Counted from the stretch's first letter, positions 51,517 through 61,105 are shown. The stretch is 64,000 bases of DNA from CAXQUZ01 sp942491145 (GCA_942491145.1 CALOBC010000035.1:434001-498000); one strand, 5' to 3'. Notes: a model not told the origin generated them from the letters alone. Numbers and translations are program-made.

Positions 51517-52179
51517 GTGCTGATCTTCCTCCTCTGCTCCGTTGCTTCTGCCTTTGCCCCGGACCGCCCGGGCGTGGGCGAGAGCACCGGCAGTGTGCCC
51601 AAGCACGAAGCCATGATCGAGACTGGGGTCTACGCGGGGGGGGCCCTGGGCGACACGCCGGTCTTGGGCTTGCCTGCGCTCACGGGCCGGGTGGGGCTGG
51701 GCAAGTCCTGGGAGCTGAGGCTGCACGCGCCGGCCGCTGCCTTGGCCCTTCCCGGACCGATCAGCGCATCGGGACTGGCCGTTGGCACGAAGTTCTCAGG
51801 CAATGCCGACGGCGCCGTGACGTGGAGCGTGGTGCCGACCTTGCGCTTTGCCCCCATCGGCAGCGGCGATGTGCTGGGTGGCACGGGGGGCGACGTCTCG
51901 GTCAACGTCGCCCACAACCGAGAGGACTTTGCCGTGTGGGCGAACGCCGTGGGCGGGGGCAACGCCGATGGGCTCGCCGCCAGTGGGGGGGGCGGGGCCT
52001 CCTATGCCCCCGACGACGTGGGCCTCTTCATCAACGGGGGCTGGTCGGGCCGGGGCTACGCCGGCGGCGGTGGCTGGTGGGTCTTTGGGCCGGATGCCCA
52101 GGTTGATCTGGGCGTGGATGTTGCGCCCGGCGACAATCCGGTGGTGATTGTGAGTGCTGGGGTGTCGGTCCAGCGCTGA
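51517..52179 (+). CDS. outer-membrane transporter-like protein (Phenol_MetA_deg-like)
   Basis: A 220-residue protein from the GTG at 51517 (GGAG five bases upstream) with a short signal peptide. The mature start FAPDRPGVGESTGSVPKHEAMIETGV closely matches the opening of the PF13557 transporter-like barrels, followed by Gly-rich strands (VNVAHNREDFAVWANAVGGG). The C-terminus is hydrophilic rather than Phe. A small channel or barrel in the outer membrane is likely. Its leader is the GATC cluster. Confidence 0.7.
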   Translation: MLIFLLCSVASAFAPDRPGVGESTGSVPKHEAMIETGVYAGGALGDTPVLGLPALTGRVGLGKSWELRLHAPAAALALPGPISASGLAVGTKFSGNADGAVTWSVVPTLRFAPIGSGDVLGGTGGDVSVNVAHNREDFAVWANAVGGGNADGLAASGGGGASYAPDDVGLFINGGWSGRGYAGGGGWWVFGPDAQVDLGVDVAPGDNPVVIVSAGVSVQR

Positions 52180-52237
52180 TCCTGGCGTGACTGATGGCCC
52201 CAGGCGCCCGGGGAGTGATCTGTCGCAGTTGATGATG

Positions 52238-52251
52238 TGACCGCTTGGTCA
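52238..52251. promoter_or_regulatory. TetR operator copy 1 (TGACCGCTTGGTCA)
   Basis: Inverted repeat TGACC-GCTT-GGTCA, 66 bases before the TetR start. The identical sequence recurs 34 bases downstream, so a pair of dimers probably represses the whole operon. Confidence 0.72.
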
Positions 52252-52271
52252 TATTGGTGGGGGAGTCAATG

Positions 52272-52285
52272 TGACCGCTTGGTCA
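52272..52285. promoter_or_regulatory. TetR operator copy 2 (TGACCGCTTGGTCA)
   Basis: Exact second copy of the 14-base inverted repeat, including the flanking AATGTG/ATGTG and AT. It ends 32 bases before the GTG of the TetR gene and would block transcription when bound. Confidence 0.72.
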
Positions 52286-52317
52286 TCTCTGCTCCCCTCT
52301 CCCGACGGACCTGCACT

Positions 52318-53049
52318 GTGCCCCGGCCCACCTTCCACAACCTCAGTGTCGACAAGCAGCGCCGCATCATCGACGCCGCCATCGATGAGTTTGCCCTCGT
52401 GCCTTTCGAGTCGGCCAGTGTCAACCGCATCGTGCGCGCTGCCCGCATCGCCAAAGGCAGCTTCTACCAATACTTCGACGACATGATTGACCTGTATCGG
52501 TATGTGGTGCTTGTGGTGGGTGCACAACGCAAGACAGCGTGGTTGCGGGCCCATCCGCCCTCTTCGGCGCGGGGCCTGTTCGGCCAGCTTGCGGAGGCCT
52601 CGGTCACTGGGCTCCGCTGGGGCATGACCGAGCCCAAGCTGTCCGCTGCCGCGAGCCATGTCTGGCGGCCGGTGTCGCCCGCCAGTGCCCTCAAGCCGTT
52701 TCAAGATGAGCTGCGGGTGCTCCGCCTGCGGGGCATGACCGTCATGCTGCTCGCCGGCCAAGCGTCCGGCGCAGTGCGCGCGGATGTCGATGTGGACGCG
52801 ATGGCGCCCCTCATCACGGTGTTGTTGACCCAAGGCCTCGACGCCATGATGATCCAGCGCTTTGGCTTCGATGTGCTCACCCTGTGCGCCGAGCCCGAGC
52901 GTGCCGTGGGCATCAGCGATCGGGATCTGCTCGACATCATCGAAGCGCTGATCCGCTTTGTTCGCCTGGGCATCGGGGGTCTGGACGATGTGGGGACCCT
53001 CGACATGGACGCCATGGCCGCCAGCATGAATGTGCAGCGTGAGGCGTGA
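52318..53049 (+). CDS. TetR family transcriptional regulator
   Basis: A 243-residue repressor from the GTG at 52318. The HTH is typical: IIDAAIDEFALVPFESASVNRIVRAARIAKGSFYQYFDD (residues about 18-56). The C-terminal ligand domain is helical and contains MTVMLLAGQASGAVRADVDVDAMA. It is the first gene of a six-gene unit. Its stop overlaps the next gene start (GTGA). The paired operators just upstream make autoregulation, released by a lipophilic ligand, the simplest reading; the ligand is unknown. Confidence 0.9.
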   Translation: MPRPTFHNLSVDKQRRIIDAAIDEFALVPFESASVNRIVRAARIAKGSFYQYFDDMIDLYRYVVLVVGAQRKTAWLRAHPPSSARGLFGQLAEASVTGLRWGMTEPKLSAAASHVWRPVSPASALKPFQDELRVLRLRGMTVMLLAGQASGAVRADVDVDAMAPLITVLLTQGLDAMMIQRFGFDVLTLCAEPERAVGISDRDLLDIIEALIRFVRLGIGGLDDVGTLDMDAMAASMNVQREA

Positions 53050-54350
53050 CTCCTGTTGCTGCCCTGCTGCTCGCCGCGCTCAGTCCTGTGGCCCACGGGG
53101 TCGACACCCACGTGGAGGGCTTCGCCGAGCTGCGGGGCCAGTGGTCCGCGGGGGTGGATGGCCAACAGCTGCTGTTGGTCGAGCGCTTTCGCCCCACGTT
53201 CGAGGCGAGCTTGTCCAAGCGGGTTGCCTTGTCGAGCACCATTGAAGTGAACCTCAGCCAAGGTCGGCGCACCCAAACCGAGCTGCAACGAACCCTCGAG
53301 AACAGTGATCTGGGGCCCATGTTGGAAGCCGGACAGTGCGAGTGGCCCACGCCGGACAATGAGTTGTTGTGGACCGATGAGGCCAGCGACTATGTCTATG
53401 TCGACCGACTCTACATGGATGTCTACTTGCCCAAGGCCGACATCCGGGTGGGGCGACAGGCGCTGCAGTGGGGGTCCGCACTGATGGTAAACCCCACGGA
53501 TCCCTTTCCCCAGGTGCTCTTGCTGACGCCGTGGCTGCCCCGTGCGGGTGTCAACAGCGCCAAGGTGAGCCTGCCACTGGGCGAAGCGGGGCTGATTCAG
53601 GCCGCCGTGGGCGCGGATGATGACTTTCAGGGGCTCCGCAGCGCACTGCGCACGACGGTCAATGTGTTGGAGACGGACTGGTCTTTGGTGGGGGCATGGC
53701 GCCAAGACGCCCGCAATGGTGTGGTGGGGGCCGACATCAAGGGCACCCTCGGCGTGGGCTTCTGGCTGGAGGGCGCGGTGCACCTCGACGCCAGCGACCG
53801 CCGCACCGACCCCTACGAAGAGCTGGCGGTCGGCCTCGACTACAGCTTGCCCGTGCTGGAGATGATGACTTTGGCCGCCCAGTACTACCGCAACGGTGCA
53901 GGCACGACCGAGCCCGCGGGGGGCGGCGCCACAGGGGGCCTCACCGATGCGGTGGAGATGCCCACGTGCACCGGGCTCGACCTCGGCGATGCACTCGGCG
54001 GCGGCTCGGCCACACCTGACCCCTTTGCACCGGTCTTCGGCGGCAAGAACTACCTGATGGCCGTCATGAGCCTCGGGATCATCCCCGAGGTGGGCTTGTC
54101 CGGCGCTTGGGTGCAGAACCTGGACGACGCGAGCGGGATGGTTGTGCCCACCATCAGTGCCTTCCCGCTGGAGTGGCTCGAAGTCACCGCCGCAGCCCAA
54201 GTGCCCATCACCTTCACAGGTGAGTCTGGCGAGCTGCGTCCCTCCGGTGACGATTTGGTGCTCACCGATCCCAGCGGTGCGCTGTCCATCGACTTCTCGG
54301 GAATGGTCCCCAGTACGACCTTCTTGGTGTGGTCTCGCTTTAGCTTCTGA
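53046..54350 (+). CDS. outer-membrane DUF1302-like beta-barrel
   Basis: A 434-residue secreted barrel starting at the GTG overlapping the TetR stop (signal peptide VAALLLAALSPVAHG). The motif VDRLYMDVYLPKADIRVGRQALQWGSALMVNPTDPF is the family hallmark of DUF1302-like proteins (R-x-GRQ-x2-x-WG and VNPTD). Many alternating strands follow, and the C-terminus is Phe (WSRFSF), the BAM signal. It lies in an operon with an ABC transporter and a LolA-like carrier, so it is the likely outer-membrane component of an export or insertion path. The cargo is not shown by sequence. Confidence 0.8.
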   Translation: MTPVAALLLAALSPVAHGVDTHVEGFAELRGQWSAGVDGQQLLLVERFRPTFEASLSKRVALSSTIEVNLSQGRRTQTELQRTLENSDLGPMLEAGQCEWPTPDNELLWTDEASDYVYVDRLYMDVYLPKADIRVGRQALQWGSALMVNPTDPFPQVLLLTPWLPRAGVNSAKVSLPLGEAGLIQAAVGADDDFQGLRSALRTTVNVLETDWSLVGAWRQDARNGVVGADIKGTLGVGFWLEGAVHLDASDRRTDPYEELAVGLDYSLPVLEMMTLAAQYYRNGAGTTEPAGGGATGGLTDAVEMPTCTGLDLGDALGGGSATPDPFAPVFGGKNYLMAVMSLGIIPEVGLSGAWVQNLDDASGMVVPTISAFPLEWLEVTAAAQVPITFTGESGELRPSGDDLVLTDPSGALSIDFSGMVPSTTFLVWSRFSF

Positions 54351-54380
54351 TCCCCTCTCTCCTGTTCCATCGGAGTCCCG

Positions 54381-55088
54381 ATGCCCATCTGCAGACTCGA
54401 CAACGCCAGCAAGCTCTACGGCGAAGGGGCCACCGAAGTGCGCGCGCTCGACGGCGTGACCGTGTCCTTCGAGCCGGGTGAGTTCACGGTGGTCTCCGGT
54501 CCCTCCGGGTCGGGCAAGACCACGATGCTGAACCTCATTGGGTTGCTCGACACCCCGTCGGAGGGGCGGGTGGAGCTCGACGGGACCGACACGTCGGGGC
54601 TGGGGTCTCGGGCGCTGACCGCGATTCGGGGCGACAAGATTGGCTTCATCTTCCAGAGCTTCAACCTCGTGCCGGTCCTCACGGCCCTGGAGAATGTGGA
54701 GCTTGCGCTGCACCTGTCGGGCTTCAAGGGTGCCAACGCCCGGGAGCTGGCGACCGAAGCCCTCGTGAGCGTGGGGCTGGCGGACTTGTTGGCGCGGCGT
54801 CCTTCCCAGCTGTCGGGAGGTCAGCAACAGCGGGTGGCCATCGCCCGTGCCCTCGTGAAGAAGCCGGCGTTGGTCATTGCCGATGAGCCCACCGCCAACT
54901 TGGACAGCAAGTCCGGCACCCAAGTGCTCGACTTGATGCGGCGTCTCAACGAGGACCACGCCGCCACGTTCCTGTTCTCCACCCATGACCAGCTTGTGTT
55001 GGAGCGGGCCCGCCGGGTGGTGCGCTTGCTGGATGGCAAGATTGTGGACGACGAGCGGCTCGACAGCACCGCGGGGGTGTCGGGATGA
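54381..55088 (+). CDS. ABC transporter ATP-binding protein (LolD/MacB-like)
   Basis: A 235-residue ATPase with Walker A GPSGSGKTT (residues about 38-46), Q-loop FIFQSFNLVPVLTALENV, signature LSGGQQQRVAIARAL, Walker B ALVIADEPTANLD and the H-loop STHD. The group matches LolD/MacB/FtsE, which power lipoprotein release or export without a solute channel. It starts 30 bases after the barrel gene and its stop overlaps the next gene (ATGA). Confidence 0.94.
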   Translation: MPICRLDNASKLYGEGATEVRALDGVTVSFEPGEFTVVSGPSGSGKTTMLNLIGLLDTPSEGRVELDGTDTSGLGSRALTAIRGDKIGFIFQSFNLVPVLTALENVELALHLSGFKGANARELATEALVSVGLADLLARRPSQLSGGQQQRVAIARALVKKPALVIADEPTANLDSKSGTQVLDLMRRLNEDHAATFLFSTHDQLVLERARRVVRLLDGKIVDDERLDSTAGVSG

Positions 55089-56314
55089 TGCTGCTTCGCT
55101 TGGCCACCCGAAACTTGTTTCGGCAGTTCGGCCGCAACGCGCTCAGCATGGTGTCCATTGTCATGGGTGTGTTCATCATGATCATTGGGGCGGGCTTCGC
55201 CAACGGTCTGGACGAAAACGCCATCCGTGGCCAGATCGACCAAGGCGGGCATGTGGAGATTGTGCCCACGGACTATCCGAAGTCCGGCGTGGACCATCCC
55301 ATCGACCACCTCTATGCACTGGGCCCCGACGCCGAGGACTGGTTGCACACCCACACCGAAGCATGGGCCCCTCGGGTGGTGATGGCGCCGCGCCTGATCA
55401 AGGGCCGAGACGCCCTGCGGGTGCGCTTTATCGGCTACGATGCCGAGCGGGACTCGACGGTGTTTCCCCGGGATGCATGGACCATCGAGGGCGAGTCGCC
55501 AGAGACCCACCCCCTGGGCATCCTCGTGAGCCAAGGGGTGGCCAAGCTGCTCGACATTCACCCGGGTGATGTGGTGGTGGTGGAGGTGCGCACGGCCGAC
55601 GGTGCCCTCAACGCAATGCAGCTCACGGCGACGGGCATCGTCCAGACGACCGCCTACTACTTTGATCGTGTGGGCGTGATGGCCCCGCGCAGCGTCGTGG
55701 ACGAGCTTGCATTGACGGGGGGTCGCCAGTCCCATGTGCATGTGCGCCTCAAGGACCGGGACGGCGCCGAGGCCTTCGCGGTGGGTGCCGAGGCCAGCTT
55801 GGGTGTGGATGTGGATGCCCGCACTTGGCGGGAGGCCGTGGCCTCGCTGATGGAAGCCGGCGAGATGCGCCGCACAATGTTTAACTTTCTGGGCTTTGCT
55901 CTGCTCGCTATGGCGGGGGTTGGCATCGCGAACACCGTGCTGATGGCCGCTTTCGAGCGGGTGCGTGAGATCGGAACGATGCGGGCTCTGGGACTCAACC
56001 GCAGCGGCGTCATCGCGATGTTCGCCCTGGAAGGCGCGTGGATGGGGTTGGTCGGCGGGTTGCTCGGTGCCGGGTTGGGGGGCGCCTTGACCCACCACTA
56101 CAATGTCAACGGCATCGACATGATGTCGTTGATGGGCGCCAAGGGGGACGCCATCGAGGACATGCCGCTGGCCGCCATGCTCTACCTCGACTTCTCGCCG
56201 GCCTTCATCGGTGGCGCGGTTGTGGTGGCGGTGGTCCTCGCGGTGCTCGCCTCTCTCTACCCGGCGCTTGTGGCCTCCCGCATGCTGCCCGCTGACGCTG
56301 TGAGGGCTGTCTGA
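55085..56314 (+). CDS. ABC transporter permease (FtsX/LolC/MacB type), first
   Basis: A 409-residue permease with an N-terminal helix (NALSMVSIVMGVFIMIIGAG), a large periplasmic domain (residues about 45-275, MacB-PCD-like) and three C-terminal helices separated by FERVREIGTMRALGLNRSG, the coupling-helix motif. This type extracts lipids or lipoproteins from the inner membrane rather than passing solutes. It overlaps the ATPase gene by four bases and the second permease gene by one base (TGATG). Confidence 0.92.
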   Translation: MMLLRLATRNLFRQFGRNALSMVSIVMGVFIMIIGAGFANGLDENAIRGQIDQGGHVEIVPTDYPKSGVDHPIDHLYALGPDAEDWLHTHTEAWAPRVVMAPRLIKGRDALRVRFIGYDAERDSTVFPRDAWTIEGESPETHPLGILVSQGVAKLLDIHPGDVVVVEVRTADGALNAMQLTATGIVQTTAYYFDRVGVMAPRSVVDELALTGGRQSHVHVRLKDRDGAEAFAVGAEASLGVDVDARTWREAVASLMEAGEMRRTMFNFLGFALLAMAGVGIANTVLMAAFERVREIGTMRALGLNRSGVIAMFALEGAWMGLVGGLLGAGLGGALTHHYNVNGIDMMSLMGAKGDAIEDMPLAAMLYLDFSPAFIGGAVVVAVVLAVLASLYPALVASRMLPADAVRAV

Positions 56315-57564
56315 TGTCCCGATTCTCGCTGCTCTTCCAGCTCGCCATTCGCAACGCCCGACGCAACCCACGGCGCACCTTCCTGACTGCAGCCACGGTG
56401 CTCATCGGTACGGGGCTCACGACCTTTGTGTTGACCTTCCTCAATGGGTACATGGGCGACACACTGGAGGCCATGGCGAACAACCACGGCCACGTGCGTG
56501 TGGTCACCGAAGCCTTTGCGGAGCGGGAGATCCTCCAGCCGCTCTACGAGAACATCGCCGACGTCGAGCCTCTGCGGGCTGCGATTGCGGCCGATCCCCA
56601 CGTGACGCAGGTCGAGCCGGTCATCCGCACGGGGGTGGTGCTGGCGACGGGGGAAGAGATCGGGGAGGACTTTGGGTTGCTCGTGGGGGCAGGCCCCGGA
56701 CTCTTCGAGAAGCAGCTCCACCTCAATGACTACGTCATCGCGGGCACCTGGTTCACGGGCACCGAAGAAGAGGTCGTCATCGGGCGCAAGCTGGCCAATG
56801 ACATCGGTGCCCAGGTCGGGCAGGAGATCTTGGTCCTCGGCCAGACCCAGTACGGCTCGATGTCGCCCATGTCTCCCAAGGTGGTGGGCATTGTGGCCCA
56901 CGACGGCATGACCGATGCTCGTCTGTACATGAACCTGGAGTCGGCCCGTTGGCTGGTGGACATCCCCGAGGGCAGCATCGAGCTGATGGTCTTTTCCGAT
57001 GACCACGATCCGGCTGTGGTGGGCCCTCTGGTCGACCGGCTGAGGGCACTGCCGGCGCTCGCAGGTCACAACCTGCGCGGCTGGCACCAGGAGCCCTTCG
57101 CGGCCCAAGCGTTCCCGATCCTCGAGGGCATCAACATCATCATCGCGGGGCTGATGATGTTTGTGATGGTGCTCGCCATCTTCAACACCATGACCATGTC
57201 GGTGCTGGAGCGAACGGGTGAGATCGGCGTCATGCGGGCAATGGGCCAGACCCGCGTGGGGGCGGTGCTGCTGTTTCTGCTCGAGTCCGTGGTCATCGGG
57301 GCCATTGGTGGGGTGGCCGGTGTGGGTGTGGGCGCGCTGGGTGGATTGTACTTCCAAGTCAATGGCGTGAGCATTGGCCAAGACATGATCGACGAAGCCG
57401 GTGCAAACTTCCCCATCACGGCCACCATCTACGCCCAAGTGAGTGCCGAAGTGCTGCTCCAGTGCTTGCTGCTGGGGCTGGTCACTGCGGCGGTGGGGGC
57501 CTTGTGGCCGTCGCTGCGGGCCGCGTCCATTGAACCATCCAGCGCCATGCGCGCCCGGAGGTAG
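56314..57564 (+). CDS. ABC transporter permease (FtsX/LolE type), second
   Basis: A 416-residue permease of the same family with the same layout: an N-terminal helix (RRTFLTAATVLIGTGLTTFVL), a periplasmic domain to about residue 270, then helices with ERTGEIGVMRAMGQTRVGAV as the coupling motif. Two dissimilar subunits imply a heterodimer, as in LolCE. Starts with ATG overlapping the previous stop by one base. Confidence 0.92.
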   Translation: MSRFSLLFQLAIRNARRNPRRTFLTAATVLIGTGLTTFVLTFLNGYMGDTLEAMANNHGHVRVVTEAFAEREILQPLYENIADVEPLRAAIAADPHVTQVEPVIRTGVVLATGEEIGEDFGLLVGAGPGLFEKQLHLNDYVIAGTWFTGTEEEVVIGRKLANDIGAQVGQEILVLGQTQYGSMSPMSPKVVGIVAHDGMTDARLYMNLESARWLVDIPEGSIELMVFSDDHDPAVVGPLVDRLRALPALAGHNLRGWHQEPFAAQAFPILEGINIIIAGLMMFVMVLAIFNTMTMSVLERTGEIGVMRAMGQTRVGAVLLFLLESVVIGAIGGVAGVGVGALGGLYFQVNGVSIGQDMIDEAGANFPITATIYAQVSAEVLLQCLLLGLVTAAVGALWPSLRAASIEPSSAMRARR

Positions 57565-57568
57565 GAAC

Positions 57569-58369
57569 ATGAAACACGCTGTTGCATTGAGTCTGGGCTT
57601 GGTGATTGGGGGGCTGGGCCTCCTCGCCGCTCGGTCTGCGGTCGCCGCTCCGGTTCCTGCCGCTGAGGCGGCTGCCAAGGCCACGCCCAGCGCTGAAGAG
57701 CTGCTGACGGCCATGGACGGCAACCTCCAGTTCGAGACCCGCACGGCCGTCATCCAGATGGACGTCAGCGACGGGCGGCGCACCCGCAGCTACGAGATGG
57801 TCTCGTTCGGGCGGGGGGAGAGCGACTCGGCCATTGAGTATCGCTCCCCCGAGCGCGAGAAGGGCACACGCATGCTGAAGCTCGGTGACCAGCTGTGGAT
57901 GTACATGCCCCGGGCCGAGCGCACCCAGAAGATCTCGGGCCACATGATGCGCCAGGGAATGATGGGATCTGACGTGTCGTATGAAGACATGATGACCGGC
58001 TCAGACTTTGCCCAACAGTACGATGCGGTGGTGTTGGGCAGCGAGCTGGTGGACGGACGCTTGCACTGGAAGGTCGAGGCCAAGGCCAAAGACACCACCG
58101 TCACCTATCCCCGCCGGCTCATCTGGATTGACGATGGCTACCGCATTCCCACAAAGCAGGAGCTCTTTGCATTGTCGGGCATGCTGATGAAGACGTGGAC
58201 CATGAGTGATGTCCAGAACGTCGAAGGCCAGATGATGCCGATGCGCATGGAGATTCGGGACGCGCTGCGGGAAGGCAGCAGCACCGTCATCGTCACGACC
58301 GAGCTGAAGCTGGGTGTCGCGCTCGAGGAAGAGGTGTTTAGCAAGCGTTGGCTGGAGCGCAGCCAGTAG
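57569..58369 (+). CDS. LolA-like periplasmic lipid/lipoprotein carrier
   Basis: A 266-residue secreted protein from the ATG at 57569 (CGGAGGTAGG upstream; signal peptide MKHAVALSLGLVIGGLGLLA). The open, convex beta-sheet fold of outer-membrane lipoprotein-sorting proteins (PF17131 type) is read from SPEREKGTRMLKLGDQLWMYMP, KISGHMMRQGMMGSDVSYEDM and QQYDAVVLGSELVDG. It is five bases after the second permease. It would receive cargo from the ABC transporter and pass it to the DUF1302-like barrel. Cargo is inferred to be lipophilic. Confidence 0.88.
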   Translation: MKHAVALSLGLVIGGLGLLAARSAVAAPVPAAEAAAKATPSAEELLTAMDGNLQFETRTAVIQMDVSDGRRTRSYEMVSFGRGESDSAIEYRSPEREKGTRMLKLGDQLWMYMPRAERTQKISGHMMRQGMMGSDVSYEDMMTGSDFAQQYDAVVLGSELVDGRLHWKVEAKAKDTTVTYPRRLIWIDDGYRIPTKQELFALSGMLMKTWTMSDVQNVEGQMMPMRMEIRDALREGSSTVIVTTELKLGVALEEEVFSKRWLERSQ

Positions 58370-58379
58370 GGCACTGGGC

Positions 58380-58745
58380 TCAGCGGTCCACCGGCCGGAT
58401 GCCATGGGTGGTCCTCAGCTGGCCGAGGGTCTCGTCGAGGTGGGTGTTCCAGGCGTCAAAGTCCCAGAGGCTCGCTTGGGCCCGGCCCCGCCACCATGCC
58501 CGCCAGACGCAGGGCATGGCGAGGAAGATGCCCCGCAGCAGCGGCCAGGCGCCCAGGTCGGCAACGAGGGCCTGGACCGCCGGCTGACGCAGGTAGGTGA
58601 GGTAGCGACGGACCGTCATGGTGGTGCCGGACAGTGTCCAGGTGTCGGCCATGGACTCCCCCACCAGGTCGGTGTCGCAGGCGTACAGCGCGTGAATGGC
58701 GTCGTGGCCGTCAAAGAGCGCACTCTCTTCGGCCGTGCGGGAGGG
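58380..58745 (-). pseudogene. COQ4-like gene, 3' part, split by IS21
   Basis: This minus-strand piece encodes the C-terminal 119 residues of a COQ4-like protein plus its stop. It contains GHDAIHALYACDTDLVGE, which fits the COQ4 zinc-site signature HDxxHx11E exactly, and a helical tail ending in LRTTHGIRPVDR, like the GI.P end of COQ4. It runs up to the left target duplication GGAGGG (58740-58745), beyond which the IS begins. COQ4 is an organising protein of quinone biosynthesis that binds its lipid intermediates. A minor extension read from the IS (starting MSLMGRNS) is not natural. Confidence 0.75.
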
Positions 58746-58852
58746 TGCCCAGCGACAACTATTCCTCCCCATCAGCGACAACTATTCCTCCCCACCGCTG
58801 ACACCCCCTGAACCACGTCGGCTACCCGAGCAGCTTTCGCCGGGAGCTCGCC

Positions 58853-60335
58853 GTGGTGACAGACAAGCAGGTGAGAAGGCTGATGGAAGAACTCAACAAG
58901 CACGACCAGCTCGGCATTGCAGCGATGCGTGCCGGGATGGACCGCAAGACCGCCCGGAAGTACCGCGACATTGGCAAGCTCCCCTCGGAGCTCAAAGAGC
59001 CACGACAGTGGCGCACACGACAAGACCCCTTCGACGCCGAGGACTGGGCGCTCATGCGGCAGATGCTCGCCGACGCCCCCGAGCTCGAGGGCAAGGTGCT
59101 GTTCACCTTTCTGATGGGTCTGCGGCCAGGCCGCTACGAGGCCGGTCAGCTTCGGAGCTTCCAGCGAAGGGTGCGCCGGTGGCGGGCCACCGAGGGCCCC
59201 GACAAGGCTGTGTTCTTCGCTCAGGCGCACCCTCCCGGCGACGCGCTCCAGCTCGACTTCACCTACGCCCACTGCCTGGGCATCACCATCGCCGGCGAGG
59301 CCTTCGACCACCTTCTGTGCAACGTCGTGCTGCCCGTCTCCAACTGGCAGTGGGTGACCATCTGCCAGTCCGAGTCGATGGACGCCCTCCGAAATGGGCT
59401 GCAGGACGCCATCTTCACACTGGGCCGGGTGCCGCGGTGGCTCCAGACCGACAACTCAACGGCCGCCACCCACGACCTGCCCAGTGGAAAGCGCGCCTTC
59501 AATCGCGAGTACGTCGAGCTGGTCGAGCACTACGGCATGAAGCCGCGCACCATCGCCGTCGGTGAGAAGCACCAAAACGGGGACGTCGAAGCCGCCAACG
59601 GAGCCCTGGAAGCGCCGCCTGGAGCAGCACCTCCTCCTCCGAGGGTCGCGAGACTTCGAGAGCGTCGATGACTACCGCGGGTGGCTCGAAGGCGCCGTCC
59701 GTGCGGGCAACGCGCTTCGGGCGCCGGCGGTGGCCAAAGAACTCGCATGCATGCGGCCTCTCGTCGTTGAGCGGGTGGTCGACTTCCGCGAGCTCGACGT
59801 GCGGGTCACCGGCTGGAGCACGATTCGGGTGAAACACAATGCCTACTCGGTGCCCTCGCGGCTCATCGGAGAGTTCGTCCGGGTGCGGATGTACGAAGAC
59901 CGACTCGACATCTGGTACGCCGGCGCCCGTCAGCTCAGCTTTCCCCGCCTGCGCGGCCGAAACGGCCACAAGGTCGACTACCGGCACGTCATCTGGTCTT
60001 TGGTGCGCAAGCCCGGCGCCTTCGCCCACTACCACTTCCGCGAGGACCTCTTCCCCACGTTGGTCTTCCGCAGAGCCTACGATGCCTTGACCCAGCACCA
60101 TGTCGAGCCCCGCTACGCCGACCTGGACTACCTCCGCGTGCTCCACCTCGCGGCATCCACCATGGAGGCCGACGTCGAGGCCGCGCTGGTGCTGCTGCTG
60201 GACGAGGGGCGTGTGCCGACCATCGGCCGGGTCCAGGCCCTGGTGGGCGCAGAGAAGCCCGCAGTGCCGGCCATGGTCGCCCACACGCCGGACCTCGGTG
60301 GCTACGACGCGCTGCTCACGGGGGGTGCCCTGTGA
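58853..60335 (+). pseudogene. istA: IS21 transposase gene istA, frameshifted
   Basis: The first frame (58853-59671, GTG start) has the HTH region (NKHDQLGIAAMRAGMDRKTARKY) and the DDE residues: Asp in LQLDFTYAHC, Asp in LQTDNSTAAT and Glu in GDVEAANGAL. After GAL, near 59605-59612, the reading shifts by one base and continues in another frame (EQHLLLRGSRDFESVDDYRGWLEG) to the stop at 60335. One extra G in CCTGGAAGCG explains it. The product would be about 494 residues. The shift may be a real inactivating mutation, a programmed event, or an assembly error; the family does not normally need frameshifting here. Confidence 0.85.
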
Positions 60336-61105
60336 GCGCCACCCCCAATCGCGAGGCTTCGCTCAAGCTGCTGCTGAAGAGCCTCAGGCTCCCAGCTTTC
60401 CAGGAGCACTGGAGCCATGTGGCCCGCCAAGCCGAGGACGGCGGCTGGACCTTTGGCGCCTTCCTGCACCATCTCGCGGAGCTGGAGGTCGAGGAGCGCC
60501 GTCAGCGCCGCGTTCTGCGTCACCTCAAGGGCAGCCACTTGCCCCACGGCAAGACCCTGGCGAGCCTGGACGTCCAGAGGCTGACCATCAAGACCCAGCG
60601 GCTGCTGCCACGGCTGTGCGAGGGCGGGTTCGTGGACCGTGGCGACAACCTGCTTGTGTTCGGCCTTCCTGGACGTGGGAAGACCCACCTCGTCTGCGCA
60701 ATCGGCCATGAGCTGGTGCAGAGCGGACGCAAGGTGTTCTTCGCTTCCACGAACCTCCTGGTCCAGCGCCTTCTCGCCTCGAAGCGCGACCTGACGCTGG
60801 AGCGGACCCTCAAGCAGCTCGACCGCTACGACGCCCTCATCCTCGACGACCTCGGCTATGTCCAGCAGGACCGGGCCGAGATGGAGGTGCTGTTTACTCT
60901 CCTCGCGGAGCGGTACGAACGACGCAGCGTCATCATCACGAGCAACCTGGTCTTCTCGCAGTGGGACCAGATCTTCAAGGACCCGATGACCACCGCGGCC
61001 GCCATCGACCGCTTGGTGCACCACTCGGTCATTCTGGAGATGACTGGGCCGAGCGTCCGCACCGAGCAGGCCCAGAAAGCCCAGGCGGCTCTGGGACCAG
61101 ACTGA
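60332..61105 (+). CDS. istB: IS21 helper ATPase IstB
   Basis: A 257-residue AAA+ ATPase of the IS21 pair with Walker A FGLPGRGKTHLVCAIG, Walker B YDALILDDLGYVQQ and the sensor region RRSVIITSNLVFSQW. The GTG overlaps the istA stop (GTGA), the normal arrangement for IS21. It assembles on DNA and directs IstA to a target. It appears intact, but transposition also needs IstA, which is shifted. Confidence 0.95.
   Translation: MSATPNREASLKLLLKSLRLPAFQEHWSHVARQAEDGGWTFGAFLHHLAELEVEERRQRRVLRHLKGSHLPHGKTLASLDVQRLTIKTQRLLPRLCEGGFVDRGDNLLVFGLPGRGKTHLVCAIGHELVQSGRKVFFASTNLLVQRLLASKRDLTLERTLKQLDRYDALILDDLGYVQQDRAEMEVLFTLLAERYERRSVIITSNLVFSQWDQIFKDPMTTAAAIDRLVHHSVILEMTGPSVRTEQAQKAQAALGPD

Noticed and set aside
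55085..57564. Macrolide exporter MacB
   Set aside because: MacB is a single ATPase-permease fusion. Here the ATPase is separate and there are two permeases with a LolA-like carrier, closer to LolCDE.
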